Positions 13,039 through 24,685 of a stretch of DNA of 64,000 nucleotides are shown piece by piece; position 1 is the stretch's first letter; each line of letters opens with the position of its first letter. Origin of the DNA: Archilochus colubris (Eukaryota > Chordata > Aves > Apodiformes > Trochilidae); the NCBI GenBank assembly GCA_023079485.1, contig CM041104.1:3039676-3103675 (forward strand), in the 5' to 3' direction. The translations under genes were made by a program, and so were the position numbers. The notes under the pieces are model-generated. The model had not been told where the DNA came from. It did no database searches and was given only the letters and a program-made list of their open reading frames with translations.

Positions 13039-14593
13039 TATTAAAACCAGAGACTACTCTGTCCTGCAGCACATATCTTATTGAGCTGCCTGCTCTTGCT
13101 CTTTAAATAAACTCTACTGCACACACAGCTCCAGTGCCACCTTTCCTCCTCACCAGGTGCCCGACTCAAAACAATTTCCAGTGCAGTCTGCCTGGGACAG
13201 GAATGACTTCCTGAAGGTCCTTCACAAGTCTGTACTTTCAGCTTCTATATTTTTGAAAGGGAAATATCTTTTATTGCCAGACACACTGAAGAAAAATTGA
13301 TTTCCATTTGTCATCATTTCCTTCTCACAAAACTTCAGAGGGATGCTCTAGCCTGCTCCTGCTAACCATTCCACCTTGGATACATTAAGCTCATGACTTT
13401 TCCATAGCTGTATTTTCCTCATTAGCAGTAGGTTCACTTGGCTATTTAGTATTACATTCCAGGCTCTGTTTTCTGAAGGTAAATAAGATCACATTCTCCT
13501 TTCCTCTACTCCCAATCCTCTCCAGTGGCACCACTGCAGTACCCTATCTGTCAGCTCTTGTCCATTCAACCTCTCAATTCCCTCCAAATCAGGACTTTGT
13601 CCTCAAAATACTGCACAGAATTAGCTGCTTTATTATAAATATCACACTGGAAGGACTGTCAGTAAGCAAACATAAAGGAAGGGGCAGTGTGGCTGGATAA
13701 TCAAGTTAACAAAGCAGGCATGGCTGCAAGTACCACCTCAGAGATGAAAGAACCATTTCAAGCATCACATCACCTCAAAAGCCAGCAACAAATAACTTAG
13801 CAGCAGTACAGCTAGTCAGACTAAGTTGAATATAAATCAAATACATTCACAGACCCAGGCTGCAACATTTGGGTCTCAAGGGTTTAATCCTCTTACCAAT
13901 GAAATAAACAGTGGCAATTCCTTTTTCTGCCAACAGAGTCAAAAACCAAGCTCTGAGTTCTTTGCTTTGGTACCAGTTCCTTATAAAAGACATCTGTTCA
14001 TATCTCACCTGCTTTCAAATTGCACTGAAAGATATTTTGCCTTTTTAAAGTCTGTTTTGGAAAGCTAAATATCTTCATCTTAACTACAGTATCACAAATA
14101 TTAACAAAAAAAAAACACACACAAAACCAAGGCTCAAATAATGAACAAGAGTTGACTTGGATAATCAGTAGATTCCTGTATGTTCTGTATTACACTCAGG
14201 TTCAGAAGACTTCAACTGCAAAATTATGATCTAAAAAAAAAAAAATCATCACTGAACCATAGTTCCAGAAAGCAGTTCATTTAAGTGTTGTAATTCTCAG
14301 AATCATTTCATCTCTGATTACAAGGAAGACAGAAATATGGAGAGATATGTCAGGATAGCAGCCTAAGGGCATCCAGCCTACAGGAACAAGACAGAGTTCT
14401 CTAGAAAGTCTTGCCATTATCCCTAAAAAAATACATTTCAACCTTCCTGGAGTCTTATTCATCCTCCTCATGTCTCTCTCAGAAGTCCAAGTTTAGAAGC
14501 AGTGCCAATGATAAATGAGATTTCCCTTATGCAAATTCTACTTTTCCTGAACAGTTACACAAATCTAACAAGAGGGAGCTGGGGCTCCCCCTT
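13039..14593. other. Noncoding stretch, no recognised element
   Basis: No gene or transposon was recognised. It contains an A-rich run followed by CA repeats (about 14105-14128) and an A13 run at about 14233-14245. An 80-codon open frame at 13826-14068 shows no motif. Confidence 0.55.
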
Positions 14594-15170
14594 CATAGAA
14601 TCATAGAATTAGCCGGGTTGGAAGGGACCTCAGAGATCATCTAGTCCAACCCTTGACCCACCGGAGCAGTTGCTAGACCATGGCACTGAGTGCCACATCC
14701 AGTCTTTTTTAAATGTCTCCAGGGACGGAGAATCTACCACCTCCCCGGGCAGTCCATTCCATAGCCTAATCACCCTCTCCGTGAAGAAATTCTTTCTAAT
14801 ATCTAACCTAAACCTCCCCTGGCACAACTTAAGACTGTGTCCTCTTGCCTTGTTGAAGGTCGTCTGTGAAAAGAGTCCAGTTCCCACCTCGCTACAGCCT
14901 CCTTTCAGGTAGTTGTAGACAGCAATGAGGTCTCCCCTGAGCCTCCTCTTCTTCAGGCTGAACAGCCCCAGCTCTCTCAGCCTCTCCTCATAGGGCCTGT
15001 GCTCGAGTCCTTCACCAGCCTGGTTGCCCTCCTTTGGACCTGTTCCAGGACCTCTACATCCTTCTTAAACTGAGGGGCCCAGAACTGGACACAGTACTCA
15101 AGGTGTGGCCTCACCAGCGCTGAGTACAGGGGAAGAATCACCTCCCTGGACCTGCTGGTGACGCTGTTAG
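14594..15170 (-). mobile_element. CR1 LINE fragment, 5'-truncated, group B-like
   Basis: This is a reverse-oriented CR1 whose 3' tail (catagaatcatagaat) starts at 14594. It contains the 3' untranslated region, the C-terminal part of ORF2 and the truncation point near 15170. The order on the minus strand is a [20 protein letters not shown] segment (about 15050-15110), an [17 protein letters not shown] segment, the [13 protein letters not shown] region, an [18 protein letters not shown] segment (about 14740-14795) and the tail. It differs slightly from the other group B copies at the tail junction (agccggg rather than ggctggg). It is inactive, because both the 5' end and the catalytic domains are missing. 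Confidence 0.97.
14977..15170 (-). pseudogene. CR1 ORF2 C-terminal remnant
   Basis: On the minus strand this encodes [20 protein letters not shown] followed by [19 protein letters not shown] and a RATRLVK segment, the typical CR1 ORF2 region after the reverse transcriptase. The open frame runs past the element into flanking DNA up to 15207, so its apparent start ATG is not a CR1 start. A second, shifted frame at 14630-14887 carries the continuation ([15 protein letters not shown]), so at least one frameshift separates the two halves. Confidence 0.88.
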
Positions 15171-18100
15171 AGGACCCCTCTGCATCCATGCCATGCTTCC
15201 AAAGCAACAGCTCATTTTATTTCATTATTTTATCTGAAGGACAGTCTGGGGATGCCTTATCTTTTCCTATGACTATGGAAGACCAAGTCTAAGTGCACCT
15301 GACTCCACTTGCACCAACTAAAGGATGAGTAAAATAGAAAGAGTGGGACAGCACATCTTGTTATGGGTCAGCCCTAGAGCTCTGTCCTGAGCTTAGAAAC
15401 ATTTTCACAAGTTAAAAAGTCATTCCTCACTATTTTCATGGCATAAATCCCTTCTCCAGAAGCATTCAGAAATTAAGTACTTTCAAGAAGTGCCTGAATT
15501 TCACAAGTTGCATAAAGCAGGAGTGTCCTTTATCCAGTGCCAGACCATCCCAGCCAAGGGGAGAATTAAATAGGGCTCCCAGTACAGACATGAAGTAGAA
15601 GGGAACATGCACACAGGACCCAAGACCTGTCTGTCCACTGCAAGCTGGACCAAGATAAAGATGTTTCACACAGCTGCCAAATCAAGCTTTGCATTTTTCC
15701 ATCAACCTTGGAGAAGTTTAGCTTAATAAACCAAGGAAAGAGATTTTGTCTGACTAACAGGAGCAAGACAGCCCATCCAAAAGGCTAAAAGTTACCTGAC
15801 AAGCTCAGGTGGTCTATTAAATTTTGAAAACTGTCTGAAACCTGATTGAGAATTATCCCTCCCAGTACAATATACAAGAATTATTTTTGGAAAACAAACA
15901 CTGGAAAAATTAAAGTGACATGTTAGCAAACACACACTTTGATGTATTTGACAATGCATCTCTTGAAAGGCAAGGAAGGGGGAAGCCTTGTTCTTCATTC
16001 TCAACCTTAATATTGCAATTGCCTACACAGGAACTTCCCCCCTTTACTCAAAGTTGCCCTTTCAACAATCCCTGGTACAACAGAAGCAACCCACAGGTAA
16101 TTATCTCAGACTTCACACAGCCTGAAAGATAGAAAAGTTTGTCAAAATGACTTTTACTCCTCTGGTTTATTTTCTTGCCTTGAAGATTTTTTTATGAGAA
16201 AATGATTAAATCACTGCCCTGATGTGTGCATTTCACTAAGCTTCTAATCCTTAAAGAGTCACTAATGCAACTGGCCACTGAAAAGCACTAAATCATAGTT
16301 CACTCATATTGACCAAAATAATCTCCTAATTATTTTAGAATGGAGCAGAGCACAGGAGCTGTGCTTTCAATTATACCTCAAACCTCTTTTAGGCTTGATA
16401 AACAAACAGAAAAGCAACTTGGATTACTTTGGGTATGTAGGAATATAGGAAGGTGAAAGACATAGCTCTATTAAACAACTCCTCCCAAGCAGGTAGGATT
16501 TTAAGTCCCTGTTCCTGCAGCAGGGCTGAGGTCAGTCAGTGGGGTGGGAGATGTTTTTCTCTGCTACAGGTGAGCAGCCACTGCCATCAAGGATGAGCAA
16601 ATAAATTTCAGGTGGTGAATTATTATTCAAACGACTTCTGAAGAGGACACCCAAAAGCACACCCAAATCCACCATAAAACAAAACATCTGCTGATAAGGG
16701 ATCTTACATTATTTAGAAGTCTTTATAGTTTTGCCTCTGATTCTGCTGCCATAAGGGTGTCTGGAAGCACATGTAAAGGGGGTAATTTCTGAAGTCTGGG
16801 ACTCACTTGACTTCATCCCCTTCAGCCAGCCAGAGAAGAGACCCATTTCCATTAGCAGCTCCCCAGACACACATCATTTCTCAGTCCTTGAGTGCCAGGT
16901 GATAACAACTACAGGTTCCAGAAGACTTTTCCTGCCAGAACCAGAAACTCAAACAGATTTGCTAAAGGCTCAAAAAACAGGTAACAGCTTTCACAATTCA
17001 TGCAAGAAGTAATTCAGTGAAGAAAGCCACGACTGATACAGCTTCAGATACAATGTTAAATTTACTTTACCCTATGTGAGTGTAGCCATAAATCTCCCAA
17101 GATGAGCTTTCCATGGAAAGCATGATTTTCAGTACAATATTTGCAATTCAGACACCTAATAGACCAATCATAGTTCACTGTCAACCCTTATAAACCCTTG
17201 TGATCAACTTACATTCTAATTAATTGAAAGATCAACAAGAACACAAAACACACCAAGAAAGAATATGAAGCCACTCAACTCAGAACATCAGTTTGGGGAA
17301 TAATTCTGCTTTTTTGGCAATTCTTTTTCACTGGGCCTTCATTTCATCATGGCTAACAAGGCACTGAATCAGCTTCTCAACTGGATAAACATGGGTAAGC
17401 CACAGCTTTCAGGTGGATGCAATTTGACCTTCTGGGAGCACTGAAGTTCATAAAACTTTTTCTTTCAATAGCTGCTTACTGGATCCAGTTTTAAATCAAA
17501 ACAAAGGCAGTAGAACAAAGTGGAGTTTTAAAAGCAACCTGCTCCTTACCCTCTATATCCATACACCAGGTCACTAGAAGTTCACTTTTAACACAGATTT
17601 ACAAACTTCTGGTTGCTGCCAACATTACACACATCCTCCATCTCTTTTGGGAGGCTCATCTCACCAGGCTGCCCAGCCAGCTACATCCCTTGGACCATCC
17701 TCTCCCTTTCCCCAGCACCCCCTAAATTATCAGTCTTCCTTCCCCATACCTCCCTGCACAAAGGGAGTCTTTCCTCCCCACCCTTTCTCCAGAGCTTTCC
17801 TCTTCATTGAAAAAAAAAACACAACCTACAAATGCAGCCCCCCCAGCACCAAACAAGGCAGTAACAGAAACTGCATTTCACAGCAGGCTTCAAACAACTG
17901 CACTCCCACACAAGTTGGCAGGATTTGTTAATGGTGTTGGACAGAGAGGGATTTAACTTGAAGAATAGGAACTCCATGATGATCAAAAGCATGTTATTTT
18001 TAAATATATTTTTATCTCTGCCTCTTCTCTATGCCTTAGACCCTACTGGTGTTTGCCACTGGCTACGTTGTCTCTTTAATTAACCAAGCTGACCTGGAGT

Positions 18101-21100
18101 AAGTTAGACTTACACTTAATTTCCTTCCAGTCTTAATTTTCTTTTGCTAAAATTAAAACCATACTGCTGCAAATACCACTGGGTAGTAGCCCATAAGTCT
18201 GCATCAAAGGCAGGGGGGGCTCTACAGCATCACAAAGCAGAGGGCTCTGAGGCAAACTCCCTTAGACCTTTCCCTTGCTGCAGGCCATCAAAAAAAAGAC
18301 TGAAGGAGCTTTTGAGCTGAAAGAGTCAGATTTTGCCAGCATACAAGTTAGACTAATTAATTTTTTTCTTACAGCAAAAGCACCAAACAGAAATTCAAGA
18401 AGCTTTAAATCTTTCTTCCCCAACCTACCTTACACATCCAGAAGAAGCTTCCATGTGCTTCACCTCTGAGGATCTGCTATACCCCTATAAAGCCAGCACA
18501 GCCCCCTAGGCTTGCTGGGAGCTAATTCCTTCCATGATGCCAAACAGCTGGGTCTCTCCCACACCTGTATGTCTTTGTTTCTCTTCTCTTTCCTCCCTTT
18601 CTTCTGTTTGCAAAGTGCCTCCCCCAACCCCTCACAGCTGGCTCCTGGATCACAACCTTCATGAGACTCACCTGGCCCCATCTCTCCTTCTCAACACACC
18701 CCAGCTAACAAGATGAGGTTTGGTTTTCTTTTTTCCACCGGGGTCAGAGAAACTTAGGGAAAAACTAGCAAAACTATGAGCTGGTTTTGTCATCTGTATA
18801 ACCCCATGTTTCTGAATCCATCACTGGAAGCTTCTTTGCTGCTCTACACCAATGAGTGGATTGACTGAAGTCCACAAGAAACATAGACCACAACATTGCT
18901 TCAACCTGACCTTTATCAAACCTCACACTTTTAACATGGACAAAAATAACCCAAATTGCTTATTTGGTAGTGGAAGCTCTGTGAAAATGTTCTCCCACTT
19001 GCAGCCTGGAACAATCCCTCACCCTGAAAACAACCATATGTAACATCTTGCCAGGCTTTTTCCCACAGCTATATTAATTGGTATATAAATAGATGACAGA
19101 AAACATCACCTTTGCCTACAAAGGCCCTTGCTCACAGATTGGCTCTTCTTACCCAGACAAATCTTCTAGAAGAAAGCCTTGGAAGGTCTTCTCCTCTCTC
19201 TCTCCTTACTCTGCAAGCTGTCAGGCCAGGTACCTTCCATCCTCAGATGTCTCCTGGGGAGCCTGCACCCCATTATGGCTTTTTCCTGACTGTATTTCTA
19301 ATTGCCTTTGGAACAGAGTGGACAAAACATAATCAGTCTTAAAAAGGACTGATTAAAAAGAAGACAGATCACAGCCACCAGACTCCCTATATTTTACAGA
19401 CTAAATTTATTCCCTGAAGGCACCTGCAGTGCTTGCACCCATGGCCAGGACCTGGAAGTCTCCATGGTGGGACCTTCCTCAGGGAGGCTGAGTGCCAGTG
19501 TTGCAAGCAGCTGGCCCAGTTTTGCTCACCCTGCTTTAAAATTCTCTTGCTCAGGCCCCTACCTTCAGGCTGAAGCAACAATACCCACCCAGAGAATTAA
19601 AATTCAGGTTTGAATGGGTAGCTAAAAGGCAATTCCTTCGTTTAGCTTGCAAAGAGCTCTCCTATAAAATGGGAGTGATTAAGATATGGTGTGGTGTCTG
19701 ATTTATTCTCCTCATGCAAGCCACAAAAGTAGCACCCAAATGCCATCAGGGCACTGAAATAAGTGGTTGTGAAGTGTGTTACTTTTATGAAGGCAACTTT
19801 CCATATTCCACAGGTATATTAAAAGAGAAGGTCAATCAAACAGCCAGTATTGCCTCAAAGATCTTTGACAGACAGTTCTGTGGGGGTTCTTATGGTTTGG
19901 GGTTTTCTTGGACAGTGAATCAGCATTATTTTCTTGTTTGTCTGCCACACAGCAAGAATGTCACTTCTTTCTTTGTCTCAATATCAAGTGCATCCAGTCA
20001 CACAGTGACTGAAGAATCTTACTCTGTTGTTAATAATTCTGTCTACCCAGTACAGTGGCTAAGTGTGAGAATGCAGGTTGTACACCATCATTTTCAGTTC
20101 TTTATATTTTTCTTATGCCCTTTATTTCCTCAGGCCTGTCAAATTGCAGGGCTTTTTTATTAAATTGCTGATTATTAAAACTTCTGCACCAGAGCCTGCT
20201 GAGATCAGTGGTGAGCCTCCTGTTCATATCCACAAACCTTGAACCAAAGCTCTGTCTTGCTAGAATTTCTTGGCCCTTCCATAGGAGCCAGTAGTGAGTA
20301 GACATTAATACTAATTTTAACTCCAGCTCACAGCTCAGGTAGCTGTTGCATTTTCTCCAGAACTTTTAATATCCAGCTGCCCTGCCACCAGCACTGACTG
20401 GGCTGAGGTTGCATCCATGCAGTTAAGAAGCCAAGAGCAGACACGGTGGCAGCTGTGTCACTGAAAGCTCTGCAAACCAGTGGCCAAAGGGCTGGCAGGG
20501 CAAGCTTTGAAGAAGGGGATAATTTACCCCTCACCCATACAAAGGGAAAAAAAAAAATTGTCTCACTTAGCACAGATTCAATATGCTTTTTACCCCTTTG
20601 TAGAAGAAAATGCAGTTTCATAAAAGTTCAAGTTTAATATCAGCTGCAGGCCTGCAGGAGCTATTAGCTAATAATTCTCTGAGCTTTGGCTGTAGACTCT
20701 CTTACCAGCAGCACTGAAATTATCAAATTACAGCACTATGATGGAAAACCTTTGCTGCAGTAATGAGTTTGTCTCCCAGTGGAGTTGGACACAGTTACTT
20801 ACCTTCAGTTTTCACATGTGTATTAAAGATCTTATCATATAAACACAGGGCTTGAGTCTCTCTTTATACTGAATAACCAACCTCAAGAGACCAAAAATCC
20901 TTAGGGCTCTTCAAAATTTGAACATTTCTTAAAGGAACCATGCAAACCACCTAAAGTGCAAGTGTTTTTGTTATGGAGCCTGTGCCTTGATTTTCAAGCC
21001 ATTCAATGGCTGCTAAGTGGGTGCTGGATGTTTCAGGAACACCCCCTTGGTACTTTGTGTCTGTGCACTGGGATCTTATGAACTAAAAAATAAGAGAACA

Positions 21101-23013
21101 TACAAAAGCATATATTTCTCTGTCATATTCCAAATCCTGCTAAACTATGGTGGCAGATGTCCCCATGCCACGTGCAGTATGACTTGGGAAAGGTGCTGCT
21201 GCTAGAACTGTAGAAAACAAGAAAAAGGTTTTTTTCTTACTTAAGTTAAAAATAAAAGGTTATCACTTTCTCAGCTGCCTCTCAGATACCTTTTTCAGAG
21301 ATATTTGATCCCACAACAGAGCTCTTTTTGTTGGCCTCTCAGAGCTGCCTGCATTAGTGAGTCTGGAGGGCAGAGGGGTTGCTCATCTACACCCACTGCA
21401 AATTTTACCTAAGGAATTCTATTTGCCTGATAAGTCTGATAAGGCAATGGAAAAATCCTTACAGAACACTGAGAGCTGAAGTTCAGAGATGATTGTAACT
21501 CTCTGAGCAGCAAGGAAGATGCTGTCTTCAAAATGACAGCCACAAGGGGAGCCTGCAGGGAGGATGCCTCCCCCTTTGAGCATCTTTTTTGTGCTGTGGG
21601 AATCTTTTAATGATTTGTTTCATGTACATTCAATTTGTGGCAGGGATTTAGCTACATGCTGAAGAATTTCATGGCTATCCTGGCTAGCAGGAATTTGTTT
21701 TCACTCATGGTGAAAGTCATGGTTACTGTAACTTTACAAAATTTTTAAAGGGCAGAGGCTGTGCTTCCACAGGGTGAGGTGCAGCCTTGATCTTCACTGT
21801 CTGGTTGGCTTCTGGTTTATTTTTGAGGACTGAAAAGATTTAACTTTTTAATCAAGATGTTTACATAAAGATATAACCTTGAAAAAGATCAAATGTTTGT
21901 TATGAAAATTGAATTTAGGGTATTTGGAAGAATGATTTAATTGAAATAATTCTTTATTGGCCTAAAAGTACACAGACAGACAGATTAGATTTGTGGAGTT
22001 TTACCAAAACAAAGACAGAACATCAGCAAAAACTGGGTAAATTGTGTAGAATGAAATTAGTTCAAATACTTTTCAGTCTAAAAGCTTAAATTAAATGTTA
22101 CCCCAGATTTTTCAGCTTTTAAAGCTTCAGAAATTTTCCAGGCAGAAATAATGAATTATCAAGACTATCTTTAGAAAGAAGGGAGCAAAAGTGTAAGTTA
22201 AGCAAGAAAAGCAGTTACTGGTTTCTCTTCATCCTTCAAGATGTTCTGAATTTTGAGATGCAGTCCTTAGGAGGCTCTGAAGACTATAAAACAAATTTCT
22301 AGTGATCTTTCTGTAGGCACTGAAACAAACTCAGCCCTTGCTGAGTGTCTCTTGGCTGCACTGTTTGCTGCTTCAAGGGGCTGATGGATCAGACGCCATG
22401 GTGAGGGGCTGGGAGCCAGGGCTTTTAGGGAACCTGAAAGGAAACTACTGATGTCTGGGCTTGGGAGAGCAGCCCTATAATTGGAAGATGCAGCTGTAAA
22501 CTGAGCAATTAGAAAAGAAAACAAGTGGCTCAGTGCTATTCTCCAGGCTCACCCCATCTGCTGCTGGGACTGCTGGGATGGGCAGAGCTCAGCACCTCTG
22601 GCTGAGGGAGCAGGCAGTGCAGCAGCTCAGAACTTTCCCTATCTAAACATCCTTATTTTTTTTCCTGTGGACATGCAGAAAAAAGCTCTCAGTGGATTAA
22701 GTGCAGCTTTGCAGTGATTGCTCAGCACATCTGGAGTTAAGGTGACTGGTTCCTTGTTACTATTTCTATCCATTTTCATGTGCTTCCTGAACAGATTTTG
22801 CTCACTGCTGCAATGCCAGGGCTTTACTGAAATAAAAACCCTTGCTAAATTTTGTGTCAAACAAGAGATGAAATCCTGTGTTTTCGCCATGGAAGAGGAT
22901 CTGCAGAAAAAAGTACTGTGCAATGTGCTGCAGTTTTCTGAAATACACTTTTAAGAAAATGCTCTGTTTTACAGAAGCCTCAGTAAATACATATATCTGT
23001 GATAAAAGGGATT
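15171..23013. other. Long repeat-poor noncoding stretch
   Basis: No transposable element, RNA gene or recognisable coding exon was found across almost 8 kb, the longest such interval in the first half of the window. It includes the longest open frame outside CR1 or LTR sequence on the plus strand (19714-20163, 149 codons), which has no motif I recognise. Short A and T runs are the only simple repeats. Old, highly diverged repeats could be hidden here, since reading by eye cannot detect them. Confidence 0.5.
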
Positions 23014-23080
23014 TTGCTTGTTGGTTTTTGTTTGGGTTCTTTTTGTTGGTTTTCGTTTGGTTGGTTGGTTTTGGTTTTTA
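23014..23080 (+). repeat. GT/T-rich low-complexity tract
   Basis: This tract consists of irregular GTTTT, TTGG and GTTTG units with almost no A or C. Its composition is close to the tract at 44048-44128 and, on the opposite strand, to 48013-48088. It is most likely microsatellite-type decay and expansion. Confidence 0.85.
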
Positions 23081-23247
23081 TAGGGAGGAGGAAATTTTCT
23101 GGGACTGAAGGAAGGAGGACTTGTGAAAAAGAGGCAACCACTTCTACTAACACCCTTCTCCAGCTGTCCTTTGCCAACATGACACATGGCAACTCAACCA
23201 GCCCTTGGACAGCGAAGGTGACCAACCTGCCACCCCAGGACTCATAT

Positions 23248-24685
23248 CATAGAATCATAGAATTGGCTGGGTTGGAAGGGACCTCAGAGATCATCAAGTC
23301 CAACCCTTGATCCACTACTGCTGCAGTTCCCAGCCCATGGCACTCAGTGCCACATCCAGGCTCTTTTTAAATCTCTCCAGACACGGAGAATCCACTACTT
23401 CCCTGGGCAGCCCATTCCAATGCCTGATCACCTTCTCCATAAAGAAATTCTTTCTAATCTCCAACCTAAACCTCCCCTGGCACAACTTGAGACCCTGCCC
23501 TCTTGTCTTGCTGAGAGTTACCTGCGAAAAGAGCCCAACCCCCCCCTGGCTCCAACCTCCTTTCAGGGAGTTGGAGAGAGTGATGAGGTCTCCCCTGAGC
23601 CTCCTCTTCTCCAGCCTCAACACCCCCAGCTCCCTCAGCCCCTCCTCACAGGACTTGTGCTGGATCCCTTCACAGCCTCCTTGCTCTTCTCTGGACCTGC
23701 TCCAGCACCTCAATCTCCTTCCTGAGCTGAGGGGCCCAGAACTGGACACAGGACTCAAGCTGTGGCCTCACCAGGGCTGAGCACAGGGGCAGAATCCCTT
23801 CCCTGGACCTGCTGGCCACGCTGTTCCTGATCCAGGCCAGGATGCCATTGGCCTTCTTGGCCACCTGGGCACACTGCTGGCTCATGTTCAGCTTCTGTCA
23901 ATCCAGACTCCCAGGTCCCTTTCTGCCACTCTGTGCCCAGCCTGGAGCTCCCCATGGGGTTGTTGTGGCCAAAGTGCAGGACCCGGCACTTGGCCTTGTT
24001 GAACCTCATCCCATTGGAATCGGCCCAGCTCTCCAACCTGTCCAGGTCCCTCTGCAGAGCCCTCCTGCCTTCCAGCTGATCCACACTCCCCCCAGCTTGG
24101 TGTCATCTGTGAATTTGCTGATGATGGACTCAATCCCCTCATCTAAATCATCTTTAAAGATATTGAACAGAACTGGGCCCAACACTGATCCCTGGGGGAC
24201 ACCACTAGTGACCGGCCGCCATTTTGATGCAGCCCCGTTCAGCACCACTCTCTGGGCCCGGCCCTCCAGCCAGTTCCTAACCCAGCACAGGGTGCTCCTG
24301 TCCAAGCTGCGGGTTGACAGCTTTTCCATGGAGAATGCCATGGGAGATGGTGTCAAAGGGCTTGCTGAAGTCCAGGTAGACCACATCCACAGCTTTCTCC
24401 TCATCCCCCAGGCATTCCCCTGATGATAAAAGGAGCTCAGGTTGGTCAGACAGGACCTGCCCTTCCTAGCCCCGTGCTGGCTGGGTCTGATCCCTTGTCC
24501 ATCCTGCAGGAGCTGTGTGATTGCCCCCAGGATGAGCTGCTCCATAACCCTGCCAGGCACTGAAGTCAGCCTGACAGGCCTGGAGTTTCCTGGGTTCTCC
24601 TTCTGGCCCGTTTTGTGGATTGGTGTGACATTCCCCAACTTCCAGTCATCTGGGATGTCCCTGGTGAGCCAGGAAATGAAACCCT
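23248..24685 (-). mobile_element. CR1 LINE, longest copy in the window, group B
   Basis: This minus-strand CR1 of about 1.4 kb starts with the tail (catagaatcatagaat) at 23248 and reaches through the 3' untranslated region and the ORF2 C-terminus (about 23420-23900). It continues into the reverse-transcriptase core (about 24006-24680). Truncation is placed near 24685, where the ORF2-like reading ([15 protein letters not shown], split over two frames) stops. It is far longer than the other copies but still lacks the endonuclease and ORF1. Many frameshifts and stops interrupt ORF2. Its 3' half is nearly complementary to the plus-strand copy at 27662-28166. Confidence 0.97.
24006..24680 (-). pseudogene. 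CR1 reverse-transcriptase remnant (ORF2 fragment)
   Basis: The 210-codon open frame at 24006-24638 (minus) carries parts of a LINE reverse transcriptase. Near its residue 1-40 it has GNVTPIHK...ENPGN..PV.LTSVPG, the entry into the finger domain. Residues 145-161 hold [17 protein letters not shown], the conserved palm motif. Residues 176-184 hold FTDDTKLGG, the catalytic box, with threonine where CR1 normally has alanine (FADD). Between residues about 79 and 100 the translation is out of the family frame, so the first catalytic aspartate region (FSKAFD-type) is lost to paired frameshifts. After residue about 186 the frame is shifted again. The enzyme would copy CR1 RNA at a nicked target; this version is certainly inactive. 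Confidence 0.93.

Noticed and set aside
19714..20163. 149-codon open frame, the longest on the plus strand outside recognised CR1 or LTR sequence
   Set aside because: No domain, signal peptide or good splice or start context was seen. A frame of this length is expected about once by chance in 64 kb read six ways.
23842..24423. 193-codon plus-strand open frame
   Set aside because: It is the antisense shadow of the minus-strand CR1 ORF2 remnant.
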